64,000 bases of DNA from the NCBI RefSeq assembly GCF_040954835.1, contig NC_090709.1, positions 45,888,490 through 45,952,489 of the forward strand, read 5' to 3'. A program made the translations under genes and the position numbers. The notes under the pieces were generated by a model. It had not been told where the DNA came from. It was given only the letters and a program-made list of their open reading frames with translations, and searched no databases. Origin of the DNA: Lepisosteus oculatus. Lineage: Eukaryota; Chordata; Actinopteri; Semionotiformes; Lepisosteidae. Below are positions 1-10,886 of this stretch, piece after piece (within the stretch, counting starts at the first letter, position 1; each line of letters begins with the position of its first letter).

Positions 1-185
1 GTCCGTAAATACCCCTTGACGTCTATTTTGAACTGTTCAAACGTAGGACTCTTCCCAGACCATTTCACTTTATACCACATTCCTAAACGAGGATGCTTCT
101 CCTGTTTTAGAACTATTTTGGGCGGTATGGCTTATACAGCACACCCACAGTATTCTAATGGTGGACTGCAGATCTGTGCTATAGT

Positions 186-455
186 TCAGTCGAATTCAAA
201 GGATCCAGCAATCGTACTGGATTTGACTGGGATTCTGAAATGTCTCTTGCAAAAGTATTCGGGTTTGCTTGAACCTTTGATACAAAAAGTGATCTGATCT
301 GAAACTACCCAGCTTACAATCTCTGAGGTAGTTGTCACTAAACTCGGACGTGATGTGGCACACATGTGCCGTGTGCCTTTACTTTTGTAAAAAACTGGTA
401 TCGGGAAAAGTTTCTTAATATTTCTTTTGATTAGCATGCAAGAAAATGTGATCAT
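186..455 (-). pseudogene. Gag zinc-knuckle remnant (LTR-retrotransposon fossil)
   Basis: Read on the minus strand, this stretch resembles the end of a Gypsy-type Gag, just after the CCHC zinc knuckles. The same tract recurs at 3031-3300, about 31660-32000, 37840-38140 and 42750-43000. The copy at 42.0-43.1 kb keeps the knuckle pattern best and identifies the others. It is a broken fragment without LTRs of its own. Confidence 0.55.
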
Positions 456-1244
456 TACCTATGGAATTTCCCGCCAGCGTGGAGCTTGAATTCACAACCT
501 TGAGACTCAGTGTTCAAGAGTCACAGAAGAGGTCAGCCTGGTCTTCAGTTTGCCAACGATAAGCTCCGGCAGTGCTCCTCTCTAAAGCAGATTGCTCGGA
601 TCGGTTATGTGGGACGGCACTTCGATACTAAGATCGTTTGCAGCACACGCATGGTTTCCCCCTTCACGCAAAAAACATAGACGAAGGAAGCTCTATTGTC
701 TTGGGCTGCTGACTCCCGGATTTAAAGCGCTCTGGGTGCCAGCTAAGTCTCTAACAAGCACACTATAAAGACAGGAATTACACTTTGCGCACGTCACGCA
801 TGGAATGGCGAGGCTACTTGATCCAATATTATCTAGTCTCACCTCATATGGTGCCGATTCCTGGTTTTCATTTAAGAAAGAGCACTGCAAACACCGTAAA
901 CAGTGCAAAACGTGTGATGAAAGAAGTCTTTTCCCCCCTTTGTCTAAAGCAGAACACAGCGGAGTCATGCCGAGGGTTGTGAGATCAAGATTTCAGTGGA
1001 GCACTGTCGTCTACGTCTTTAGCTACATGAGTTGGACATCCTCTTGTACACGGAAAGCAGATTGAGATCCTCTGACATGAAAAGTGCCAGATAAAAGCCA
1101 TTTCTCATCCTTTCTCTTAGTGGTGGAGCTATCGCATGTAAATGAGGAAACTTGCAAGGCGAGCAGGCTTGGTGCACACCGAATGCAGATGTCTCAGAGC
1201 AGTTGAGACGTGTCCATGTGGCTGTCAAAGGACAGCACTTTGCC

Positions 1245-1318
1245 GGCGCCGTGGCTTAGTTGGCTAAAGCGCCTGTCTAGTAAACAGGAGATCCTGGGTC
1301 CGATTCCCAGCGGTGCCT
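1245..1318 (+). tRNA. tRNA-Thr (AGT)
   Basis: The 74-nt cloverleaf starts with acceptor strand GGCGCCG and ends with CGGTGCC plus discriminator T. The anticodon stem CCTGT/ACAGG encloses loop CTAGTAA, giving AGT (Thr). The D-arm (TGGCTTAGTTGGCTAAAGCG) and T-arm (CTGGG/CCCAG) are intact. It looks functional and is the better of two duplicated copies; the other is at 3990-4063. Confidence 0.95.
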
Positions 1319-1331
1319 TTCTTCCTGTCTT

Positions 1332-2329
1332 ACTGTACAGAATGTATCCTTACGGGCAAATCCCATGCCTTTTAATTCAGGTGAATGCAAGTGTTCGTTT
1401 CCTTTCTGGAACAACTTGTTTTGAAAGAAATCTATACAGCTTGAGAAAGATGAAACACAAATCTTGCTTATCAGTGAAGAAGAGGTGCTCCCAGCAGGCC
1501 AGCTAATACCAGCAAGTTTTTTTTCACCCTGACCCAGAGAATGGAGAAAAGCGAGGCGCCTGTGGCTCTGCAGTGTAATCAGTTCGGGAGTTCGGCGGTT
1601 AGCTGAAAGAGTGGTAAATGGAGCTCGCCCCAGCCCGTCCTTATTCTTTTAAAGAGGATAAAAAATTAACTTCGCCGCCACTACTACCAGCTTTAAAAGA
1701 CTGCCATGGGCACGGAAAAAAACACACTACAGATGACTTTTCTGGAACCGAAGCAGAGATTCCTTTACGAACCAACTGATAAAGCTCAGCCAGTGAATAC
1801 TGTTAACAGAATGTGAAAGCACGATCAACTTTGTAACTGCAACCACAGGAAAAACAGCAAGAAGCAGGCTCCATTCCCTATTTAAATCTGTCGTGCGAGG
1901 CATGCTTTTTGCACGCATGAAGTAAATCCCACGATCGCTTTTGAACTTGGACAATGTACTTCCAAAGGAGCGCTATGCTCAAAGATTTAACAAGCTCAAC
2001 CCCCGCCGACGATTTGGTGTGAAGAAGCAGAACATTCAAGTTTCACAGACAGAAGCAGCACGCCAGCACAGCCAACATTAAAACGGAGGGCACACTACGA
2101 TTTGCATTGGCACAAAAGTGATCTGGGCAGACGTCGTTCCCTGCATAACGCAAAAAGTGGCAAAGCACTTTTGGGTTGAGAGGACGCAAGAAGGTTTTTG
2201 TTTTGTGCCTTGATGTCAAGCTGAGAAAGTATCTTTAAACACTTTGCTTAGTTTCTCGAGAGACTACCAAAAAGCAGTTCCCTCCCTTTCATCTGAAGCC
2301 AGCTGAAAGGGGGTCTTGACGGAAGCACC
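1332..2329. other. Intergenic stretch, nothing recognised
   Basis: About 1 kb between the tRNA-Thr unit and tRNA-Leu(TAA). I see no tRNA, transposase or reverse-transcriptase signature and no convincing coding frame. Base composition is mixed, with short A-rich tracts. Confidence 0.5.
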
Positions 2330-2412
2330 TGGCAGCAGTGGGATTCAAACCCATGCCCCCGAAGAGACTGGAGCCTTAATCCAGCGCCTTAGACCGCTCA
2401 GCCATGCTACCC
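2330..2412 (-). tRNA. tRNA-Leu (TAA)
   Basis: This minus-strand, 83-nt class II tRNA has a long variable arm. The acceptor begins GGTAGCA and ends TGCTGCC plus A. The anticodon stem CTGGA/TCCAG encloses loop TTAAGGC, giving TAA (Leu). The variable arm CTCTTCGGGGG and the T-loop TTTGAATC are present. The stems pair well with one acceptor wobble, so it is probably functional. Confidence 0.93.
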
Positions 2413-2499
2413 GCTGTGCGCTGTCTCTTTGTCTCATTAGTTGCTCGGAGGAAGCCGGGTGGGTTTTGCTCTTGTCGCCCGACTTAGTGGCGTTATGAC

Positions 2500-2700
2500 C
2501 GTGGAACCGACTGCACCTGCTTTTTCTGAGATGCTTCCCCTCTCATGGCGAGATCTCGACTTCTTTAACACCTCTGGATAAAGATCTTCTGTGGAGCAGG
2601 TTTCAGACCTCTGCGTACAGCACCCTTGATGTCATTTTATTTTTACAGCAGCCGCATCCGGAAAGTTGTGTCTTTTACATTTTATTTAAACAACAAAACT
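2500..2700. repeat. Dispersed repeat tract shared with the palindrome
   Basis: The sequence around 2520-2655 (temperature-sensitive-looking runs such as TTTCTGAGATGCTT followed by CTCGACTTCTTT and GTCATTTTATTTTTACAG) recurs at about 31540-31660 and 37700-37840, and inverted at about 43110-43250. It is always followed by the gag remnant tract. It links the duplicated block at the left end of the window to the palindrome at 29.5-45.0 kb. Confidence 0.65.
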
Positions 2701-3030
2701 ACATACAATACAAACAAGAGCACATATTACGTATCAAGAAAATCGTCAGGGGCACATGCAATAATACAATTACACTTTATGAAAAATGATTACACAAGGT
2801 AAATAAAGATAAGGTCCGCACAGCTTGTTCTTACATTTCGAAAGAGTCCGTAAATACCCCTTTACGTCTATTTTGAACTGTTCAAACGTAGGACTCTTCC
2901 AAGACCATTTCACTTTATACCACATTCCTAAACGAGGATGTATCTCCTGTTTTAGAACTATTTTCGGCAGTATGGCTTATACAACACACCCACAGTATTC
3001 TAATGGTTGACTGCAGATCTGTGCTATAGT

Positions 3031-3300
3031 TCAGTCGAATTCGAAGGATCCAGCAATCGTACTGGATTGGACTGGGATTCTGAAATGTCTCTTGCAAAAG
3101 TATTCGGGTTTGCTTGAACCTTTGATAAAAAAAGTGATCTGATCTGAAACTACCCAGCTTACAATCTCTGAGGTAGTTGTCACTAAACTCGGACGTGATG
3201 TGGCACACATGTGCCGTGTGCCTTTACTTTTGTAAAAAACTGGTATCGGGAAAAGTTTCTTAATATTTCTTTTGATTAGCATGCAAGAAAATGTGATCAT
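3031..3300 (-). pseudogene. Gag zinc-knuckle remnant (fossil, duplicate)
   Basis: Duplicate of the minus-strand gag remnant at 186-455, carried along by the block duplication. It is a broken LTR-retrotransposon fragment with no LTRs here. Confidence 0.55.
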
Positions 3301-3989
3301 TACCTATGGAATTTCCCGCCAGCGTGGAGCTTGAATTCACAACCTTGAGACTCAGTGTTCAAGAGTCACAGAAGAGGTCAGCCTGGTCTTCAGTTTGCCA
3401 ACGATAAGCTCCGGCAGTGCTTCTCTGTAAAGCAGATTGTTCGGATCGGTTATGTGGGATGGCACTTCGATACTAAGATCGTTTGCAGCTAAGTCTCTAA
3501 CAAGCACACTATAAAGACAGGAATTACACTTTGCTCACGTCAAGCATGGAATGGCGAGGCTACTTGATCCAATATTATCTAGTCTCACCTCATATGGTGC
3601 CGATTCCTGGTTTCATTTAAGAAAGAGCACTGCAAACACCGTAAACAGTGTAAAACGTGTGATGAAAGAAGTCTTTTCCCCCCTTTGTCTAAAGCAGAAC
3701 ACAGCGGAGCCATGCCGAGGGTTGTGAGATCTAGATTTCAGTGGAGCACTGTCGTCTACGTCTTTAGCTACATGAGTTGGACATCCTCTTGTACACGGAA
3801 AGCAGATTGAGATCCTCTGACATGAAAAGTGCCAGATAAAAGCCATTTCTCATCCTTTCTCTTAGTGGTGGAACTATCGCATGTAAATGAGGCAACTTGC
3901 AAGGCGAGCAGGCTCGGAGCACACCGAACGCAGATGTCTCAGAGCAGTTGAGACGTGTCCAAGTGGCTGTCAAAGGACAGCACTTTGCC

Positions 3990-4063
3990 GGCGCCGTGGC
4001 TTAGTTGGCTAAAGCGCCTGTCTAGTAAACAGGAGATCCTGGGTCCGAATTCCAGCAGTGCCT
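3990..4063 (+). tRNA. tRNA-Thr (AGT), slightly degenerate copy
   Basis: Duplicate of the gene at 1245-1318. The anticodon arm is identical (loop CTAGTAA, AGT). The T-arm reads GGTCCGAATTCCAG and the 3' acceptor CAGTGCC, giving one acceptor mismatch and altered T-arm pairing. The body is otherwise conserved. It may be a fading pseudogene. Confidence 0.8.
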
Positions 4064-4081
4064 TTCTTCCTGTCTTACTGT

Positions 4082-5462
4082 TGTAGCGGCAATGCTTGTT
4101 AATAAGACAGAATTAAGCGTTGGTATGCTCCTAAAAGAGGCCCCATCTCACCCTCCATCTCTGTGGTGCAGCCACAGAGAAAGAATTCATGCAAGCTGAT
4201 TTAAGAGTGTTTTCCTGTGATAAGAAACAAGCTCCCAGACGGGGATGCAATTAGCTGAGCCTGGCTATCATGATCAATGTTCATCCATTGGCGCCTATCA
4301 GTCTAGGGAGTGCCGAATGGACATCTGGACTGCATTCCTAAGTTTCAAGAGTAAGTGACTTATATCTCACCTTGACCAACCAATCAGGGACTGGCAGGGC
4401 GTGGAAATACCACGTGGGTCTCCAATGCCTGCCAAACTCTCAACCAATCAGCACACATCTGGGTCTTGATCAAAAAGGGAGCGCAAGCTCAGTTCTGGGC
4501 TCTCCTTGGCCATTTTCGCGCATCCTCAGAGACAATCACGTGACAACTGCCGTTGTCTGCAAAAGGACTTGGACTTTGTTCTAAGCGCGAGGCCGAGGAA
4601 CCCGTACGTACTCAGAATTCTACCAACGTGAATGCTCCGCTTGATCAACGGCAGCCTACAGTTGGACCCTCGTCAACAACCTGAATAGCTTATTCAGAAG
4701 CAGCGCTGGACCGGGAACGAACCAGTTTCTTCCCAGGCAAAAGAGTGACTTGAGTGAGGACTCGCGGTCACACTCTGTGCATAGAGACTTTCTACTAGCC
4801 AGCTGGACTGCTGGTAGATCCCCTCGGAGCAACGACTGCCCTGCGCGCCGCAGTTAGATTCCTCCGCCCGTCCTACTCCGAGCTGCACCTCGACTGGTTG
4901 GCCGGTAGCCAGAGGACGCCGTCACAACGCCCATTGGACAACCGCTGCAACAGAGGCTGCAACAGAGCCTGTCAGCTGGTTTGGTGTTCGTGCCGGGAAA
5001 CTCCAAATCCAAACACAGTGGATAAGTAAACCCCATGTTCTACATAGCGTCTCGAGAATTCAATTGTACCTCAACACAAGTTGTTTTCAATTTAATTCAT
5101 CAGTAATGTATTTACTTCCGAGTTTAGAGTAACAGTGGGTAATAACACTGATTAGCGATTTGGTAACCGAACGATATATATTGACATATATTCTCTGTTC
5201 TGTATCTCTTTGTGTTTGCATCTCTTCGAGATTATATACCTTGTATATTGATAACCCTCACCGTAAGGTCTGCCGCTCGTATCCAGGCAGACTAGTATAT
5301 GTTTGGTGCACAGTTATATTAATAAATGTATCCCGTGTATTGAACCCGTGTGTGTGCGTTGTTAGTTGTTCTGATGATTGATTTTCTAAAAGCCCCAACG
5401 AACAACCTCGTGATTACAGCTACAATTAATAATTGTCTCAGTAAACCCATCAAACCACTACA
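4082..5462 (+). repeat. 5' LTR of the 8 kb element
   Basis: The 1.38 kb direct terminal repeat begins TGTAGCGG and ends CCACTACA. It is followed within six bases by the primer-binding site. It matches 10887-12140 and the solo LTR 49242-50633 along its length. Short open frames inside it are not genes. Confidence 0.9.
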
Positions 5463-5467
5463 TTTAA

Positions 5468-5485
5468 TGGCGTCCCTGGGTGGGC
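5468..5485 (+). other. Primer-binding site, tRNA-Asn type
   Basis: TGGCGTCCCTGGGTGGGC is complementary to CCA plus the 3' acceptor and T-stem of vertebrate tRNA-Asn (GCCCACCCAGGGACG, recalled from the family). It sits just inside the 5' LTR, as expected for reverse-transcription priming. Confidence 0.75.
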
Positions 5486-5737
5486 GGAGTTAAGAATGAA
5501 ATGAGAATCAATCGCACAGAATAACTGATATTGCTGTGAGTTCAAGTTCAGCACAGCACCGCGGCTTCTATAGGCGAATACCGGGTGTGCTGATAACTGC
5601 GCAAAGAAATCCCCCTGTTTTTTAGCGTTTAGTGTAACGTGTGCTGATTGGAAATCCATCTGCTCGGGTGTTTAAATTCCATACTGTATTTTAGTAAAAG
5701 GAAAAAAAAGTAATACTCTTAAAGTTTCTCTGACGTA

Positions 5738-6877
5738 ATGACAATGGCTGCTAAAATGTCTGAAAAGGAGTCGCTTATAAGTACTATTTCTAGCGACGAC
5801 AATCCTGGTTACTGGAGCGGTATCGAAAAGTTGAACTTTGATGATATTGAGAAGCTGCAAGTAGATTTAGTAGCCAAGGTAGCGAACCAGCTTAACACAG
5901 GAGGGTCAGTGAACGCAGTTCAGGTCCTATCGAGTTTCGCCTTAAATCTAGCTAAACAGCTGGAACTGTCTTTGTCTGAGCTGACAAAGTTTCAAAAGCT
6001 TCAGGGAAAGCTAGAAAGATATAAGGCGGAGCGAGTTGAGTTGTTGGATATAATCAGAGAAAAGAGAGTGAAAAATGAGGAAAGTGAAGACAGACTCAGG
6101 GAAGTTTTAGGTAAATTAGATGACCTGTCTACTAGAGAAACTGCGGCTGAGGTAGGTAGGAGAGACCTGGAAGCGAGCTTGAAAGAAAAAGAAAAAGAAA
6201 TAGAGAGTTTAAATGAGCTCAGCCAGGAAAGGCAAAAGGAGTTAGATGCTGCCGTACTGGAAGCAAAACAGGCTAGATCCCACTTGCATGCCAGCCCACC
6301 TAGCAGCCCGGAGCGCTCACCCAGCGCGCCGGGAGGGGGTTTCTCCCGGCCAGGGTCTGTGGTCGGATCGGCATAGGGGAGATCGCCGAGTCCTGCGCGA
6401 GACGCAAGGGCGATGCAATTCAGGCATAGGCCCCCTGCTCCTGATTATGGCCGTCCTCCTGCCCGCGGAGAAACTGTAAAAATTAACCTCCACTCCCTGA
6501 GGCAGTTAGCCAAAGATGTAGAAAGGTTTGACCCGTCAGTCTCAGGGAATAATGTGGAAACCTACATCGATGAGCTGAGATATACTTTGCAGTTTATGCC
6601 CGGAGCGTCCGAACAGGAAAAGGCTATGTTAGTAAGGAAAACTACCAGCCGAGCGGTCCACCAGTGGATGTCTAGACAAGGACCGGAGGTCTGTAATAGC
6701 TTTGAGGAGCTGTGTCAGGCAATGATCGGAGAATTTTCGGCTTTTATTGATCCCATAGCTGCTGTGGCCGCTGCGCACCATATTAAGCACGAAAAAGCTG
6801 AAGCCCCTCGCGACTATTATGAGTCGCCTGCACTTATTTTGCAGGGCGGAATGAAGAGGGTTGCGAAGAGAACGTGA
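5738..6877 (+). pseudogene. Gag-like region of the 8 kb element (fossil)
   Basis: The first part is acidic and strongly coiled-coil (rich in K/E/L heptads), then a Ser/Pro-rich stretch. The second part resembles a retroelement capsid, with the family-typical features of a Gag N-terminal capsid domain (KTTSR and HQWM motifs). It would form the particle core. It is part of a broken element. Confidence 0.6.
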
Positions 6878-7045
6878 ATTTCAAAGGTTTATTCATTGCT
6901 AATCTGCATCCCTCAGTCAGGAAAATGATTGTGATGCACACTGATGCAAAAGCGATGAAAATGGCTGACATTAGAAGGTTGGCTTCTAAAAGCCTGGGGA
7001 GCTGAAGTCTCTGCTTCCTCAGAGCGAAAACCTGCTAAAACGGCC

Positions 7046-9250
7046 GTGTTCGCCACTAAAGCCATCAGGGTTGACGACTCGCCTCAGCTCGAGGGAGCTG
7101 AGGTTCCTGAGCCCCCTAAGCCCCGGCGCAAAATAGGCAGGCAGGACCGCACTAAGCGTCAGAGCCGCCGTGAGCGCTACGGGGAAGGCAAGGGCTCAGG
7201 CAGAGCCTATCATAAGGCTGGACGAAGGGAGTCGACTGCAGCCCGCCTGGCCCGGCTTGAACAAGCCCTGCTTGAGAGATCAGGACAGGGTAAACCTTCC
7301 GCACCGAATGCCGGAAGCGTGAATGAGCTGAGGGGGACCACGCCCCTTCTCACTGGAGGAGGCGGGGATCCATCCCAAACCCCTCCCTTAGTCTATCTGA
7401 TTGGGTGGGAGGGTTCCTGCCTGGAAGAAGGCTGCGACTCTGAGTTGGGCGCTGACCCCGCCCCTGAAGTCAAAGAAAAGGCAGGCTTCCAACAATTCTT
7501 AGGGAATCTCAGCCAGAAAGGCAAAGCAAGGCTTATTTATATCAAGGTTTCTCTTGAAAACGTCTTAAATAGAGAAGCACTGATTGACACTGGTGCTGAA
7601 ATTAGTTTGATGTCAGCCAATCTACTCAGCGAACTCAAACGAGTAGCGAAAGGAAAAGGCATCAGACTTAAGGTAGAACCGTGTAAGATAGATATTTCCA
7701 GCTATACCCAGGATCACGCCAGGATCACACACCGAGTGTGGGTGGCACTTAGGTTCGGGCCAATGAACGTGGTGCATCCTGTTTATATCTCTAGGTTTAA
7801 AACAGAGCCACTACTCATTGGCCAAGACCTGCTTGACAGGCTGGAGACTCTGGTGGACTGCCAGCGTGGAAAATTGTGGGCTCAGGTCAAAAACCCTAAG
7901 CCTGTCACACAGCAAAAAGGGGGGTTCAGTGGTTATGCTGTGATCACACAGTGCCCACTGAACACTATAGCTGAGTTGGAGGTTCCTCCTGGTTCCTCTG
8001 GACGAGAAATAAATGTCTCTTCTTGCTTTCCAAAACTACAGGGAAGTCGTGCCCTGGCCAAGGTCCCAACAGCCTCCATGCCACAGGAGCGGTGCTCCGA
8101 GCAGCCGCCTGATCCACCAGGTAAAGCAAACCCCTTTCACATCCCTAAAGAGGAGCGGATCTCCCCACTTGGTGATGAAAAGGAGCTTTCCCTGTGCACC
8201 CTGGCACCCAAGAGGGGTCAGGACCACCACCCCGCAGGGGTGGAAGGGATCCAGATGGCAAGAGAGCAGGTTGGTGATGTAGCCCTCACCCTTAGCCCTG
8301 AGAGGTCCTCTATTAGTGAGGATCTGCTTGAGCAGCTGTCACAGGGCCACCGCCAGGTGCCCCTGGTGCAACATTCACAGGTTAGACAGGAGGTCCAGCT
8401 GGACACTGGGACTACTGCCCTGTGGACACACCTGATCCCAGATGCCGATTCCCTCTGCTGTGATCCAGGGAACCTGCAGTCAGGTAACATTATTTCTCAC
8501 AACTACCAGGTAGTGAGAGAGACCGACCTGATTGTTCCTGCCTCAACGGCAGGGTTTCCAACACACCCAGTCCCCAAGAAGGGACAGGGAATGAAAGCCG
8601 AGCCGGGTTTCTTACAGCCACCAGCTCAGTCTGTCAGTCTGAGTCTGACCAACAGTGGTTCAGCCATACTGGAGCTGGATGTTCAAGCCACCCGCCTGCC
8701 AGCGCAGGACATCGCAAAGAGGGGTGTCAGAATCCCCGCCTGCACTGACATGGGCCTGGTGGGTGATAGCGAGTTCAAAGACAGTGAACTAGCTATCCCA
8801 GTGCTGGGGCAGCTCCCTGAACCCCTAGCGAGGGAAGGGGGGAGCGAGCACGTGTCCTACACCCACGCCCAGCGAACAATTGTAAACATGCCGATAGAGG
8901 GATTCCTCAATCAGGAGGGGTGCAGGGTGGACCTGAACAGTGAGAATGGGGTAACAATCCCAGATCACTCAGGTGCTCCAGATGACCACTCAGCCGAGGG
9001 TCAGGCATGCTCCACCGCTGCACCGCCCCCTGCAGGGTTCCTAGAGCACAGGCAAGAACAAATCAAAAAAGCAGATGCCCTGGAAATGGAGGAGCAGCAT
9101 CAGCAGCTGCGTCAGATCTCCCCAGATTTCCAGGATGTTGGTGCCCAGGATGCCACATGGCATACTGAGAAAGACACCATGTACACGCTGCGCCAGCTTA
9201 GAAAGGCGACAGTCACTCAGAAGGAGATGACTGGGATCAGCCACCCTTAA
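7046..9250 (+). pseudogene. Gag end, retropepsin-like domain and long linker (fossil)
   Basis: The long open region starts with a basic, Arg/Lys-rich segment of nucleocapsid type. A retropepsin-like domain follows with the active-site triad [12 protein letters not shown] near 7580-7610 and a downstream LLIGQDLL flap/alpha motif. The remaining 450 or so codons are Pro/Gln/Glu-rich and match no domain I recognise. Reverse transcriptase motifs, which would normally follow the protease, are not seen. It is part of a broken element. Confidence 0.65.
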
Positions 9251-9256
9251 AAACTT

Positions 9257-10656
9257 TTGGGAGGACTGATTGCTGCCGCCACTGTTGTGCATTTGCTCTT
9301 TTTGGTAGGTTTGTTTGTTACCGGCACTCTCACCCTGACTGCCCCAAGAAGGCAGGTGTCAGAAATGCCAGAGGGTAGTGAAAGACTGTATCAACAGAAG
9401 CAGCGGCTGGAAAGCCTAGGGAAACCCTTACAGGGCACAATATTAGCAGTAAACCTTCATGCAGCAGTGTTAAATAACACCCTCCACACCGTGGGCAGGA
9501 TTGTCGACGTGTTACAGTGGGATTATGCTTACGTGCAACAGGTCAGAATGCTGATGCAGGATCTGCTTAGGGAGCTTAGTGCCACGGTAACTAGCCTAGC
9601 CATGGGACAGATTCCAACCTACTTGGTTCCACTGTCCTTGGTAGAAGAAGTACTGAGGACCACCACTTCCGAGATGGTGCAGCCAGTGCAAGTACATCTT
9701 GCATACAGTCTAGGCAGTGCCATTCCCATACATGTCAACCCTGAAGCCAAGGAAATAGGTTTCCTGTTGAACCTTCCCATCGTGAGTAGCAAGGATATCT
9801 ATAGACTCAAGTCTATATCGAACGTTGGCTTCTGGAGGGGGGACATGCATGTGAAGTTGACCACCCCACCGCTCGTAGCTTACCAGGAGGATGATCCAAA
9901 TTTGTACCTTGTTCCAAACCTGGAACTGTGTCAACCAAGGATATCCACTGGGTATGTCCAAGTAAGCCATTCCTTAGGGACACAACTCAGAGGTTGTGTG
10001 GTATCAGAAAGGGGGCTGCCACTGAAAAGTGTAAAGCCACAGTGACGAGCAAAAGTGAGGTTAATGAACCCCAGGTTGAGCAGGTGGGAAAGATATGGCT
10101 GGTCAGCAAACCACAGTTAACTGTTACAAGAACCTATGACAGACATGACACAGCTACCGAAGTGCAGCTACCCAACAAAACAGTTTTTCTACAAGTTCCT
10201 GAAGGAGCTATAGTGCATCTCAACGATTTAGCACTATATCATCTGGAGTCAGAACTGTATGAAACGGAACTCGAGATTGTGGACGCTTTCAGAGGACACA
10301 GCGTTGACTTGGATGAGAGAATCCAAGAGACAGTAAGCCTTGAGGGTGTACAGTTACTCGAATTTGTTCTCAACGACACAAACTTAAAAATTACGCTGGT
10401 AGGTCCCAAGCACAGTCGTTGTGGATCCTCTGGGGCGCTGGGAACAGTAAACGTGGTCATCTTGACACTGCTGCTGGGTAGCTGGATCATGGCTGGGGTA
10501 ATGTGTTGGATGCTGTTCTCTTGTATCAAAGCCTTGCGGGGTAGTTTGAATGAGACAAAGGGAGCAATGGTGTATCACCGAAATCAGGTAACCACTCCCA
10601 AACGTCTGCCTGCTGCAGAGCTATCCGATACTGATAGTGAACTGCCGGAAGTTTAA
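9257..10656 (+). pseudogene. Envelope-like region (fossil)
   Basis: An N-terminal hydrophobic segment is followed by an ectodomain with a pattern reminiscent of baculovirus/errantivirus F proteins (GQIPTYLVPL, then FLLNLPIVSSKDIYRLKSI). Near the end is a transmembrane segment (VVILTLLLGSWIMAGVMCWM) with a polar cytoplasmic tail. Its role in an intact relative would be membrane fusion. The region is broken here. Some relatives express env from a spliced RNA. Confidence 0.6.
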
Positions 10657-10870
10657 GGTCTAGGGCTAATGATGATGCCCGATGCCTCATTTCTATGTAC
10701 CTTATAACTGAGAGCAGGTATACGCAATGTTCTTTCCAACACTATTTCCTGTACAAATTCTCGAGAGGTAATGTGAATATTGGGTGGTAGAATCCACCGT
10801 GGTACAACAGACATCACTTAACTCTGTTTTTGTTTTGAAGGCAACAACGCCTCAGGACCTCGTGACCTTC

Positions 10871-10882
10871 AAAAAGGGGGGT
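10871..10882 (+). other. Polypurine tract before the 3' LTR
   Basis: AAAAAGGGGGG lies a few bases upstream of the second LTR at 10887, the usual position for the plus-strand primer of LTR elements. Confidence 0.7.
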
Positions 10883-10886
10883 TATA

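Larger units (their letters stand above)
1..1331. repeat. Direct duplication, copy 1 (tRNA-Thr unit)
   Basis: This block recurs in the same orientation at about 2848-4081 with very few substitutions by eye. Both copies start within the same antisense gag remnant and run through to a tRNA-Thr(AGT) gene. Copy 1 holds about 100 bases around 640-742 that copy 2 lacks. The segment is bounded in both copies by a short CAGC-type motif, so one copy has probably lost or gained it by microhomology. The block is a tRNA-bearing repeat unit, not a protein gene. Open frames inside it are not convincing. Confidence 0.85.
2848..4081. repeat. Direct duplication, copy 2 (tRNA-Thr unit)
   Basis: Second copy of the block at 1-1331, lacking the roughly 100-base segment seen at 640-742 in copy 1. 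The homology stops exactly where the LTR of the 8 kb element begins (4082). Copy 1 continues into different sequence, so the end of the duplication and the insertion point coincide. Confidence 0.85.

Noticed and set aside
5160-5381. Short frames inside the LTRs (also near 4372-4584, 11204-11434, 50322-50624)
   Set aside because: They recur only because the LTR is repeated. They differ between copies and have no known motif.
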